From Aquatica leii (lineage: Eukaryota > Arthropoda > Insecta > Coleoptera > Lampyridae), in NCBI GenBank assembly GCA_035610365.1, contig CM069439.1, forward strand, positions 5,642,001 to 5,706,000: a DNA stretch of 64,000 nucleotides, in the 5' to 3' direction. The translations under genes were made by a program, and so were the position numbers. The notes under the pieces are model-generated. The model had not been told where the DNA came from and ran no database searches. It saw nothing but the letters and a program-made list of their open reading frames with translations. Shown one piece after another: positions 9,361-20,149 of the stretch. Each line of letters begins with the position of its first letter. Positions within the stretch are counted from its first letter, which is position 1.

Positions 9361-9890
9361 ATGTTAATAGTACAACTTAACCTCAACCACTGTGAGGCTA
9401 CGCACGATCTGTTAATGCAGAACGCGTGCGAACTGAAGGCAGATCTTGCATTGATCTCTGAGCCATACAGACATCTCACTACTCAACCATAGGAAACTGA
9501 TAGCACTGCTAAAGCTGTCATTTGGTCGTGTAATAAGTGTCCCTTCCAAAGTGTAGTGAAAACAACAGAAGCTGGGATTCATTTCTACAGTTGCTACACC
9601 CAGCCTTACACTTGACGCTTTCACTTCCTGGATCGACTAATCGAAGATGCAAAGCAGCACCCTCAGGTGGCAATCGCCGGAGACTTTAATTCCTGGCCAG
9701 TTGATTAGAGTAGTGGGCAAACTAATACACGAGGACAAGCCCTACCAGAGGTCATGTCCACTTTAGACGTAGTCTTGCTCAATAGCGGAGATAAACCAAC
9801 GTTTATTAAAGGAGAGGCAAGTTCCATCGTGGATCTCACCTTCGTCAGCAGCAGTCTCGCTAAAAAAACTGCTCCTGGAAAGTGACGGAT
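9361..9890 (+). pseudogene. R1-like ORF2, APE-type endonuclease remnant
   Basis: From 9361 the plus strand reads MLIVQLNLNHCEATHDLL, then ADLALISEPYRHL, AIAGDFNSWPVD and SSIVDLTFVSSSL. These are the apurinic-endonuclease motifs of R1-type LINEs: the N-terminal Asn, the SEPY motif with the catalytic Glu, GDFN, and the late D-L-T-F block. Three or four in-frame stops are present. In an intact element this domain nicks the insertion target. It lies just after ORF1, as is usual for the R1 group. Confidence 0.88.
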
Positions 9891-10019
9891 ACGTATACAG
9901 CCAGTGACCAGTGCGTGATACTATGGGAAGTAGTTATCAGCCAGACTACTAAAGGAGCAAATAGGAAAACTAACTCCTTTGGTTGGAAGGCAACCATTTT
10001 TGACCCCGACGAAAATTGA

Positions 10020-10930
10020 CCATCAAATCGGCGCCCGTACTCTTTTTTGATGTTTATAATGCATGTCTTGAAGAAGGCACTTTCCCACGTCAATGGAAGC
10101 AACTTGTACCTAAAGGAAAGAAGACACCGGATGAAGCAACATCATACCGTCCACTCTCCATGCTGGGAAAATACTTGAACGCATAGCCCGCAAGAGAATT
10201 TAAGAAGCAAGCAAGCTGCTAGCAACGAATACGTGTTCCGAAAAGGTCGGTCTACCTTGGATGCGATTGACCTTGTCGTCAACACAGCCAAGGAACCGAT
10301 TGCGGGAACCAGATGGAATAGAGATCCAAAAAGTTGCAACGCTTGATATAAAAAACGCTTTCAACTCTGTTAAATGGGATTGCATTAGCAGAGCACTCGC
10401 CGAAATGAGCATACCAGGATATCAACAACGGATGGTAGCTAGCTACTTTACTGATAGAATCCTGAAATACGATACGGAGAACGGTCCAAAAGAATACCAA
10501 ATCACTGGAGGGGTTTCCCAAGGCTCAGTTTTGGGTTCTCTTCTATGGAACATCATGTACGATGGTCAAATTTGTAGCATATGCAGATGACGTCGCTGTG
10601 GTGATAGTTGGAAAGCTCTCAAAGAAATAAATATCGTCTTTGACACAACTTTTAAGACGACACGTAAGTGGATGGATACTGTTGGCCTAGAGTTGGCAGA
10701 GGCAGAGTACAAGACTGAAGCGATGCTAATAACTAGTAGAAAAAAGCTGAAAACCATCACATTGCAGGTCAGAAGACACGAAGTCACATCGCAGCCGTAT
10801 CTTCGGTAATTGGAAGTGACTAAAATTCAGACAGCAAGTAGATCACGTAAGTGCCAAAGCTTAGGCAGTCAGAGTAACCCTATCACGGCAGATGTCTAAT
10901 ATAGGAGGACCGAAGCAAAAGAGGAGATAT
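10020..10930 (+). pseudogene. R1-like ORF2, reverse transcriptase remnant
   Basis: The stretch reads YNACLEEGTFPRQWK and SYRPLSMLGKILERIA (about 10040-10190), then LDIKNAFNSVKWDCI (motif with the first catalytic Asp, about 10340), ITGGVSQGSVLGSLLWNIMY (about 10500-10560), and in a shifted frame VAYADDVAVVI (about 10575-10605). EYKTEAMLITSRKK follows. The spacing from the endonuclease is too short by several hundred bases, pointing to an internal deletion. The 3' part of ORF2, the 3' UTR and any poly-A tail are absent: the sequence stops at the right inverted repeat near 10930. Confidence 0.9.
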
Positions 10931-10940
10931 GGAATATAGG

Positions 10941-11451
10941 TTTATTAGAGCAGGGTATCACCTACATCATATAAAAAATCTGTGCTATTACAGTTCCGTA
11001 TTTTTGAAAAAAATCGATTTTAAGTTTTCATGATGTAATTTTTTTTATAAAAATATTTTTTTAATTGTCACCCTCTGACGGCACTTAGGGTGGTATGACT
11101 ATATAGGTTTATTATAGCATGGTATCACCTACATCATATAAAAAATCTGTCCTATTGCAGTTCCGTATTTTTGAAAAAAATGGATTTTAAGTTTTTGTGA
11201 TGTAAATTTTTGTATAAAAATTAATACATATTTTTTTTTAATTGTCACCTTCTGACGGCACTTCGATTATTTGTCCGACTAGGTAAATTATTAATGTTTA
11301 AACTATATTGAAAATAGGCATTTTCTATAACTGTTACATGTTTAAAAATTATCTAATGCAAACGTATTTTATGTTTCAAATTCAAATGCATTTGTTTTTT
11401 TAAATTAAAATGCATTTGATTTTTCAAATTCAAATGCAACTTCAAGGTGGT
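10941..11451 (-). repeat. Right long inverted repeat with two tandem subunits
   Basis: This is the mirror of 8175-8661. Subunits run 10941-11084 and 11108-11262, both ending (plus strand) in CTGACGGCAC, followed by the CGATTATTTGTCCGACTAGG block and the ATTTGAATTTG-rich end. It has one more ATTTGAATTTG-like block than the left arm and is about 25 bp longer. Confidence 0.88.
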
Positions 11452-11459
11452 GATAATTT
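11452..11459. repeat. 8-bp target-site duplication, right
   Basis: GATAATTT immediately follows the right terminus and matches 8167-8174 exactly. Confidence 0.85.
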
Positions 11460-14217
11460 CGGTAAGAAATTACTTAAAAAGATCTTGGAATTGTATGAAT
11501 AGGATCAAAAAAAACGTGTTAATTTTACAAATGTGTCAAGTTTTGTTTGCTTATTTGTTTAATACTACGCATTGTGTTGTACCGTAACAATGATTTTAGA
11601 CGCGTTTAGGACAGGTACCGAAATGCCCTTGTAAAGTTTCTTGATTACAAAATGGTGACTGTCACTTAACTTGTCTCTTGGTAAAAATGATAGATTGCTT
11701 TTAAATTATTAACTCATTAGATGATCTACTTATAATTGAATAAGTTGGGTAATTTCCACCACGTCAAAATTCGGTAAATAAGCGGTCTAAGTATTTTCAG
11801 ATTCGATGACATGACATAAATTAAATTTTTATCCGGGTGCTTGAAGCTTCCGAACACGGTTCAAATATGTGCAACTATAATAAGATGTATTTTACTAGAT
11901 GGGGTTGTTAATTTTGGTTTAGTTCGTTTGATAAGTTTTAAATGGCAAAGAGGTAAATTTGCGATTCAACTGCATTTATAGAATACCTGACTGAGTTCCT
12001 AATGAAGATAATTTACATTTACCTCCACATATCGCACGAATATTACACATACTGTTCGTAACAATTAAGGTATGCGTACAAGCGAATAGGTGTTAAAAGT
12101 GCGCACGCGAAATTCTTTAAATATGTCAAATCAATTACCGAAAGTTGTGAGCTTAATACAAGACGGCTATTTGTTACGAGAAGGTAATGCAACTGACAGA
12201 ATTAGAATTAAGTGTCTCGGGCCAAGTTCGAATTAAGACTCTGTAACTGATCGTCGAGGTCGCAGATTTGGCAGAATAGGATTAAGTTCGAACGGGAAGT
12301 AGTTTGAGGAATAGGCGCTAGTAGAGAAATCCCTTCGGATGTTTGTGGAAGACATCAACACATCAAGATGGATAAATGTTAACGTCTTAAAGCGATTTCG
12401 AAATTAAACAATGTGGGTAGACCGATAACGTATTAATATCCTTAATTGACATCTCAATTATTGTTTTTTTCAAATATAACAGTATTTGGATTACAAACTT
12501 AACTAAAACGAATTATGAATTACTTTAATTTCTAGTTTAGGTTTTTGTCTGATTTTGTGGATTTTATTTACATTTATTTTCATTTAGACATTTTTGATCG
12601 TGAAGATTTTAGATCTTACTCGATTTACTTAAAATTTTGAATTTTGAATAAACGCATATTCTTTTTAATAATATTCCTAGTTGGGAATAATACTATGGAT
12701 TAAAATTACGCCTGTATCGATCTCTTGTATAATTTAGTTCAACATCAATATCGGCTTATGTATATAGCTAGTGGAGAACTAATCCTTAATAACTCTTATG
12801 CAACAGGGTTGCCTTTATAGGGTTTCGCAATTGACGTGGCTTTAGAAAATTTTGTTGGTCATGTAAGACTTACTCATTTTTTTAGTAATCGAACATGATT
12901 ATGGTACAATAAATTTTTTCTGTGCCGTAATAATAAATAAATTTATAATCGAAACGTTGGTTTTGTTAGTTTGGTAACTAAAACTTGAGGCAAAAATACG
13001 ACACTGTAATAACTATAATTTGAAATTTAAATTTATCGCGATTTAGTTACGATTAGTTCAAGGTCAAGATTGAAAACGCTGCGTGAAGTTAACAAAATAA
13101 AGTGATAAATCTTATCATTTACTATTTCTATGACTACATCTTTTCTAGTTTATTAAGTTGAATAAAATCTAGTATACGTAGACTATGTAGTGAGTGTTTG
13201 TTGCACATAATTTTTTTTTGTCGCAATTGAGTTGGTGTCAATTTTATTATGGCATACTAGTGGAACCTTCTTAACTTAACAAATGTAGGCAAATTGAATT
13301 CAAAGTAAGTCTATATTTTTTCGTACTAGAACACCGAACGTCTTGGTGCAAGAAAATGTTGGTTGGTTTTAAATACCAAAAATTGAAAAACGACAAAAAT
13401 AAGGTTGTTCATTCTGAATGTATACAAAGAATGTCAAAGTATCTAGAAAAACCTAGTCAGATAGCTCATCCCGATGCTTTGAACAGTATTAATGTTTAAG
13501 ATGACAGATAATTTTAATCACGTTTTTGGCACATCGGTAGTTTTGATATCGAAAAGCGCAAGAAAGAAAGATAAGACAAAAAGAAGAATAATTTAACTAC
13601 TGTGGCATTAGAAAAAGGAAAAAGAACATCGAATATTTTACTAATAAATACACACTTGCTACTGTCAGCGTCTGAGAAGCGTCGTTAACTATTAAAAATA
13701 CAGATCTCAAAATGCAATTACGGAGGTTTTTAGGATCACCAGTACTATGCACTTTAGTGACGAAAACGCATAAAATTGCAATCCCCTTACCTTAGCTCCC
13801 AGCTGACCTCTCGTGAAGCACCGACAGTACTAGCAGTGACAACGACAACAATATGAGTTCAGCCTATGAATTTTAAGCTCTTACGATACTTTTAACTGTA
13901 GATTCGTCTTTTCGTAAATGTGGCAGAAAAAACTAACTCATGATCATTTTTTCTGACATCTACTATGCGGTTTTTCATAAGTCAACGTAAATCGTTAATC
14001 TGTTCGTTGCATAGTATAACACGTCAATAAGAAGATAGCAGGTTTTGATGAGTGGTATAAACCTGTAGAAATATACATGCACTGTCTGAACGGTTTCATG
14101 AATATATGCGTTTTGTGCACTGGTTATATGAAATAAGCATTTATTTCGAGCCGATTCTGAAAAACGTTGAAATATAGTTTTGGAGGTTTTTCTTTAAACG
14201 AAGCACTTTTTGTTTTC
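11460..14217. other. AT-rich stretch with nothing recognised
   Basis: I found no convincing coding similarity, RNA gene or repeat on either strand. Base composition is AT-rich throughout, with a slightly GC-richer patch near 13785-13865. Confidence 0.4.
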
Positions 14218-14620
14218 AAAGATGAAGAAGAGTATGCAGAAAAGTAGATAAAATTGTTAATTTTCTACCGGAAAATGCTTGTGCTGAGTTGACGGATGAA
14301 GACCCAGGCGACGATTTTTTTGTATAATAATATTAAGCTAATATAAAACTATAAAAGCAACTGCTCAGTACTTTAAAACCTTTCTCAAAAAATCATAAAA
14401 AGTTTACAGTTAGATAAAAGAAGATTTAAAACTAATCGCATGTACCGAATTAGAAAACCATGAGGAATTTTAAAATTTTGAATCTCCTTTAGCATTATTT
14501 TCTAAATTTTTTTACGGGAGCTACTCGAAGTAATTCTTAGTCAAAGTAATAAGTATATTTTCCAGAAAAACAGACAACGAAGTATCGAATTGTGTTGTGT
14601 TGCTTCTTGGTGGTTACATA
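14218..14620 (+). pseudogene. piggyBac-type transposase, N-terminal fragment
   Basis: The plus strand reads KDEEEYAEK, then (frame-shifted) FLPENACAELTDEDPGDDF at about 14255-14315, and at about 14480-14570 ESPLALFSKFF followed by ELLEVI-like and SQSNKYIFQKNRQ segments. Acidic (T/S)(D/E)EDSxDE stretches and a later 'PxxLFxxFF...xxLIxxQSNxY' block are the usual N-terminal region of insect piggyBac transposases. Several frameshifts are needed. The reading breaks off near 14620, where an unrelated opposite-strand sequence begins. The rest of the gene resumes only at its very C-terminus near 15700. Confidence 0.55.
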
Positions 14621-14624
14621 CCGG

Positions 14625-15510
14625 TATCAATTTTTAACGACCTCCAAACATCAGCCAAAGTTGTACCTGCATATTCAAAATTTTATCTTCTAAATTTTTA
14701 TCTACAGTCTTAACGTAAGAATTGAAATAAGATTCATAACGCTTATGAAGCAAAATCAAGCCAGCAAGTTCATGAACTAGCGGTCATTCTTTTTTCCACG
14801 TGGTTGTAGGTGCTCCAACCCGGTGCATTAGCAACAAAAAGTAAAGCATCTAAATTGTAGTCTCGAAAATTAGGAGGATTTGTCAGATCCTCCATCAGCA
14901 GGTATCATCACTATAGGTATTCTAGAGCCAGTGTTTGTATAGGCCAAACTTTCAAATTGCTCTAGCTTAAAGATTTTCTTAAAATCATCAGCGTGTGTCT
15001 TGGCAGTAGAACTAGAATGCTGGCGAATAGCTACAAATGTTGCTCCTGAATATGTTACTTTTGAAGGATTGCTAAAACCATCCGGTTAAATAATAATACC
15101 AGTCTATACTGACGGTATTCATTTGTGTCCCAATCATGACTAGAAAGAGAAACTTTATATTGCATCTATGTTAATGTTAATGTGCTTGTTTGGAAGTTGA
15201 TATGAGCTTAATTGGAACTCGAACTTTATTATCCTGAGATAGAAAAAAACTTTCATTGTGTCCCATAGAAGAAAAAATACTTTCTAAATTTTTAGAACGC
15301 GCTAATTGAACAAAACACAAAGTGAGTAGGTACGACAAGATTGGTTCGAACCATACCAAGGCTCATCTACAAATTTAAGTATAATTTGCGCCGAATATGA
15401 AGTTGGCGTGGAGTAGTTCTTGAATATGCAAATACGCAGGTGTATCGAAGCCAAATTTCACCTGTTCTTCTACAATTTTTTCACATCCACTGTACTTAGA
15501 GAACGGTTGA
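14625..15510 (-). pseudogene. Opposite-strand relic of an uncharacterised conserved arthropod gene family
   Basis: Read from about 15480 leftwards, the minus strand gives VEEQVKFGFDTPAYLHIQEL, then MVWFEPILSYLLTLCFVQLA and SFFLSQDNKVRVPIKL (15359-15177). Next come YSGATFVAIRQHSSST, PADGGSD, NLDALLFVANAPGWSTYNHV followed by EKRMTASS, and finally TLADVWRSLKID. From memory these blocks, in this order, recur in a multi-copy protein family of arthropods and cnidarians annotated only as uncharacterised. I suspect it is transposon-borne, with the conserved Asp in DGG and the Glu near NAPG as possible catalytic residues. At least three stops or frameshifts are present. It sits inside the piggyBac relic in opposite orientation. 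Confidence 0.6.
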
Positions 15511-15699
15511 CTTTTACGCTACTGGTACTATACGATAAAACCGTATGCCTCGAAATTAAAAACTGTTTAAGAAAAAAAAGAAGAACTCGAACCTGGGAAT
15601 AGAGTGGACCAAAATGTCAGCCATTATCGAATTGTGTGTCGAAAAGTAGTACTCACTGTATCGATTCATTCAGAACGCCTGACAATTACATTGAATCTA

Positions 15700-15950
15700 T
15701 GGGAGCCAACTAGACCAACTGAATTTCAGACGAAAAATTGCAATGGCTTGGCTAACCCAAAATAAGAAAAAAAATTCTTCCTCGAAAAGACATCTATCAG
15801 CATACGAAGTAACAGATCTACAGTATGATCGCCCTAATCATTTAGTTGTGCCCTAAGAAAACCAAACACTGTGGTGACTGTCGCTAGAACCGAATGTGTC
15901 AAGTGTGATGTGGAAATGTAAAATGCTCTGTGGATTTTCATACAAATTAA
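15700..15950 (+). pseudogene. piggyBac-type transposase, C-terminal zinc-binding end
   Basis: The plus strand reads FRRKIAMAWLTQNKKK, then YDRPNHLVVP. With frameshifts, a Cys-rich end follows: CGDC, ECVKCDVEM and CSVDFHTN, closing on a stop at 15948-15950. The order 'NHxxVP ... CxxC ... CxKCDVxLC ... CxxDFHT-stop' is the cysteine-rich C-terminal domain of many piggyBac transposases. Together with 14218-14620 this brackets a missing catalytic core. The short distance and matching strand suggest a single gene disrupted by the 14625-15510 sequence. Confidence 0.6.
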
Positions 15951-17600
15951 ATCATATATTTAGGGCATATTGGTTAAAAAATGGGTAATAAAGAAACTGT
16001 AAAGAAGTTCCAAAACGGACCAGAAGGAAGGAAGTCAATTTGGGAAATGTAATCAAAATTTTTATGTTACTGTGATTTTTTATCGAGCTTTGGCTCTAGG
16101 GAGCATAACTTGAATATGCTTTTTAATGTCTTAGTTTTCCGAAGTCGCATTATTTTGTTATAAGTAAAACTGGGATAATTGATAATTAAATTTTTATAAT
16201 GAAAAATGCATATCGAAATGAGTCAACTAGTGATTTAATCTTCGCATGTACAAATTTTCCAATATTGTCTTAGATTTATGGTTTGATGACATCTGAAGTT
16301 AATTTTATTTTTTATAGTAGCACTTTGTCGGGTTTTTGTTTTAAAAAATACTTCGAAATTGTTTACAAATATATTGAACTATAATTTTTAACACAATTGT
16401 TTGTGTCATTTGTGGTAGCTTTAGTGCTCAATAAATTGCAGTTTGAGTTAGCGATGTTATGTAAGAAGTAATACTATAAATTTTTTCATCTGTCACAATA
16501 CAATGAAACTAAACCAAAGCTTCGAGCTATATTTTATGTCTAATAAAAATTTTCGTATCTCGATAAGACTGTCATCTTGCAATATTCGATTAATTTGATT
16601 TTAGTGTACAATAACGTTTCGTAGGACTAAAATAACATTAAAAATTTTTCGATTTAGTCTACAATTTTTTTTATGATTTAGGTACTATAATCGCAAATAC
16701 TAGTTAATTTCTTTAAGTAAATTACCAAAGTTGTTTTTATTTGCTGTGATGGTATTTCTAATACAACAACAGGTGCAGTCATTACTTTATTTTGCATAAT
16801 TGATAATAGCATCGATTTTATTAATCAGTAACCTATATTTCCCCATGTTATAGAACTTTCCTTTTAACGTTGTGTTAAAATATTCGTCACCTGCGTAGAA
16901 ACTGTGACATAAAATCGATGTTCTTTTAATATGTTAGTGCAATTCTTTATGTTTTGCGGGCACTACATTAATTTCTAGATATAAATGCCTAATTGCAACG
17001 CCAACGAAACTTTTTCTAAGTTACGGCAAAAATGCTTAAAGATATTTTTGTTTATAATTGCGTTTTGTGTAAGTAACTTTTCTACCTTTGTCTAGTTTAA
17101 CTTACCGGTGATAATTAGACATTCAAAATACTTCAATTTCGTTCCACTCAATATTGTTGGTAATAAATGAATTGAAGGAGACAAAAAACTATCGTTCGTT
17201 TAAAAATAAACTTTTCGGTTTGTTGCATATTGTGAGCGTAACCTATCGATTCATTTTTTTATTTAAATTTTCTGCTTTAAATAGATTCGTGGACTAACTA
17301 GAATAAAACAAATTTTATAGCCGATCATTATTTTGCTTTCTATATTGTCAAAAACTAATTCTCTTGTGTTTGATGTTGAGTGGGACACGTCTCGTTCTGG
17401 TTAAGTAAAGCGTTAAATTTTGTTTTCACGCTTCATGTTTTAAAGTATATTTATTTTATTAAATAGACTTGTTCGAAAGATTGGTAGTTAAAAATTGATG
17501 ATAAGTATGCGTTGTTGAATATTGTCGGTGAAGGGTTGATTCAGAAATCAAGACGTTTAATACGAAGAAACTTTGGGATTTGTTAAAGCCGATGTCACGG
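15951..17600. other. AT-rich stretch with nothing recognised
   Basis: I see no coding similarity or RNA gene. Some of the left end may belong to the 3' terminal region of the piggyBac relic, but no clear TTAA-flanked terminus was found. Confidence 0.4.
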
Positions 17601-17627
17601 AGAAACATATTTGGAGTGGATAGTACA

Positions 17628-17876
17628 ATAGCATTCGGGCCCAGGTACGACAGAATACCTGAGGAAAGATAATACCCTAAAGGTTATGGTGTGTTCAAAA
17701 TATTCTATAGCGATAATCCATGACGGGCATCACGGGGGGGCGAAAGAGCGGCTGAGCTCCCAACAATCTAAACAAAACATACTGCCTTCGTTGTTCGATC
17801 CCTTAAATCTTTCAGCAGCCTACTTTTACTTTTCGGTTCGAAATACAAAGGCTATTAGACGCTTTTACAACTAACA
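17628..17876 (+). other. GC-richer island with an 82-codon open frame, unknown
   Basis: From about 17628 one frame stays open to the stop at 17872-17874. It includes GPGTTEYLRKDNTLKVMV and a GHHGGAKERLSSQQSK segment. It is more GC-rich than its neighbourhood and contains a GGGGGGG run. I do not recognise the protein. It could be the remains of an old insertion or an exon. The first in-frame Met (17686) lacks any obvious promoter context. Confidence 0.25.
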
Positions 17877-18491
17877 TCAATAACCGTAAATCATAAATAC
17901 CAGCATGTAGCATATTAACTATATCTACTAAAAATTAATTACCTTAAATGTATCGAAAAGGCTATAATTTTGCATTTTATATAAAGTAGATAATGAATAT
18001 TAGTTTACAACGCAATTTAATAACGACAAATTTGACGTTAATTAATGGTGTTTTCTATATTTTGTTATATGTAACAACATCCATATATGTAAGGAATGTA
18101 TTAATACCATCGTGTTTAGACGCTTAATTTGACTAAAATTAAAGTTTCATTGTTAGTTCCCATCATTTTTGAAAGTTGCCTGAAGGCTTTTAAAACTTGT
18201 AAAGCTTCGTTGCGAATGTCTCCAGTTTCGTTACCACCAAACTATCAATCAAAATCAAACTGCCGCTATTGTTAACACTTTCAATGTAGCATGAATGAAA
18301 ACGACAACACTAAATGGAGTTTCTATAATAAAACTGTTCTATAATCAATTTCCGTGACAATCCGTAATCGTGTAATTTATTTAGTTATGATTTCCCAAAT
18401 TAGGTTACACAGAAAAAATGTTTCGAAACTAGAATTTGAATAAGTAAATACTTTAATTGTAAATTTATTGAAATATATTTGAGTAGACGCC

Positions 18492-18575
18492 ATGTTCTGT
18501 AAAGCAAATCTACTTATGATTTTTTTCTTTATTTGGTTAAGCAGTCACGCTGAAATTATACTATGGAACGAACAG
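18492..18575 (+). other. Possible first coding exon with signal peptide
   Basis: An ATG at 18492, the first after an in-frame stop, opens 28 codons: a short polar start (MFCKANL), a hydrophobic core (LMIFFFIWL), small residues (SSHA) and then EIILWNEQ. CAG|GTAAAT follows, a good donor exactly at the codon boundary. This is the layout of a signal-peptide exon of a secreted or membrane protein. The mature start with '...I-L-W' loosely recalls the V-ATPase accessory subunit Ac45, but that is a guess from a few residues. No downstream exon was found, and the next kilobase is transposon remains, so the gene would need a long intron. Confidence 0.35.
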
Positions 18576-19095
18576 GTAAATTCAATTTTGTGAAGTTTAT
18601 CATATTACTAAAATAGCAATTGATTATGCATCAGTAAAACCTAAATTTTTATTATCTGTGATTGTATTTTCTGTAGGTCTTTCCGTTAATTTGTTTTAAG
18701 GTCTTAAAAATGTACATTTGTAACAACACATTTTTAGATTATAGGCGATACTTTGAGCCCCTGTAATAATTTTTAAATAGTTGAATCTAGGTTTTGTTTT
18801 TGTTTTGTCAGCTTAAACTAATATTTGTTTGCTATATTAAATTAAGAACATGACGGTTTTCTTTAAGACAATTAAAACCTTTCTTAGACTTTTAGAAGTT
18901 GGCAGTTTTTGCAGATGTCTAAAAATGACGACTTTTATAACCGTTGAAGTGTCTACGTTAGGAATCACCACTAAAAAGGTGTTAACCTCAATAACATCCA
19001 CAATTAATTCATCCTTTTGATATCTCTATATTTTCCATATACATGTTTGCACTTGTTCTTATTTATATTTATAATTTTCAAAGGTATATAAAAGA

Positions 19096-19960
19096 ATGCA
19101 AATTACATTAGCAGCATATTACCATTCATACTGGTGTGTGTGTAGAATTCCAGTAAAGATCATTTCTATAACAAAAATTAAAGTGAACGATTTGTGTATG
19201 GCATTCATTGAACATGAAAAGCATATACCAACCACTGAAGTTTTTTTAAATGATAACTACAATTTAACCGAAATACAATTTACTTGCGTCAGACCTAATA
19301 TACAAAAAACATTATTGCCTACACTGAAATCAAAATGGATTGCAGGATCAAGAAAGAAAGGGCGATTTATATCCAATAACCAAGATTGGTTAAAGACGGA
19401 GTTGGTTTTCATAATACGGAAAGATTTACACTTTTAGGATCAAAAAAAGTAGACCTTGTAAAGTCTATGATGAATCTTCCGAGCTAACAAAGACTACAAA
19501 ACTAATACGAGATTATGTACTAGATTTAATTAGTTTCTCACATGTACGAATACAAGTATTAAGGTCGATTGGTGAAACAAAACATGCAAATGGGGTGAAT
19601 GAACATATAATCAAAAATAATTACATAATTTTACAAACTATGGCTAATAGTATTGACTGAAAAAAAATCGAATATTTTGCAAAAGCAACAGCTGAATATT
19701 TTGTACAAAACTACGAATGATACTATATGCCTGCTTATGTTTACAAGCTATTGATCCATGGAGAAAACATTATAAAACATCAACTCTTGATTTCGCTAGG
19801 ACAGTTCTCAAAAGATGCCCATGAAGCATAAATGTTTTCATTACTATCATGCTACCAAATGCTCACGATTATCTACGGATGAATATGTAATGCATACCCT
19901 CATGCACCCTTCCGATTCATACATTTCTAAACAAAGTTGATTTAAAGTACGTAATATTAT
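19096..19960 (+). pseudogene. Relic of a repetitive uncharacterised arthropod gene family
   Basis: An open frame of 113 codons (19096-19437) ends in LKSKWIAGSRKKGRFISNNQ followed by DWLKTELVF. Beyond its stop, in shifted frames, come VYDESSELTKTTKLIRDYVL, SFSHVRIQVLRSIGETKHAN, MPAYVYKLLIHGENIIKHQL, LGQFSKDAHEA and LSTDEYVMHTLMHPSDSYIS. From memory these blocks, in this order, are shared by a large multi-copy protein family in insects and cnidarians without assigned function. The copy number suggests a mobile origin. Stops and shifts are scattered through the second half. Which part begins the true protein is unclear. Confidence 0.55.
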
Positions 19961-20149
19961 GGAATTGGAACACGAAGCTGAAAAAACTTTCGCAAAATTT
20001 AAGTCCAGAATCGGAAGAAAATGTATACGATGAATTATAAAGAGCATTTTTAGTAATTTATAGTTTATTTCTGATAAGCACACAGAAAGTGTCAAACATT
20101 TTTCCTCTAAATATTAACCGGAAAAACAATATGTATCACAGCTCCTAGT

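Larger units (their letters stand above)
8175..11451. mobile_element. Inverted-repeat element (3.28 kb) with an R1-like retrotransposon inside
   Basis: The element is bounded by ACCACCCTGGAGTTGC at the left and the reverse complement of ACCACCTTGAAGTTGC at the right. It is flanked by the perfect 8-bp direct repeat GATAATTT (8167-8174 and 11452-11459). The long arms are 8175-8661 and 10941-11451. The interior, 8662-10940, is a plus-strand fragment of a non-LTR retrotransposon and holds no transposase I can recognise. An 8-bp duplication is typical of hAT and a few other DNA-transposon groups, but the termini do not show the usual hAT CAG start. I infer a non-autonomous DNA transposon that captured, or was assembled around, retrotransposon sequence. 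Confidence 0.85.

Noticed and set aside
15335..15355. GGTTCGAACC resembling a tRNA T-arm
   Set aside because: No cloverleaf can be built around it, and it lies inside the coding relic on the minus strand (encoding WFEP).
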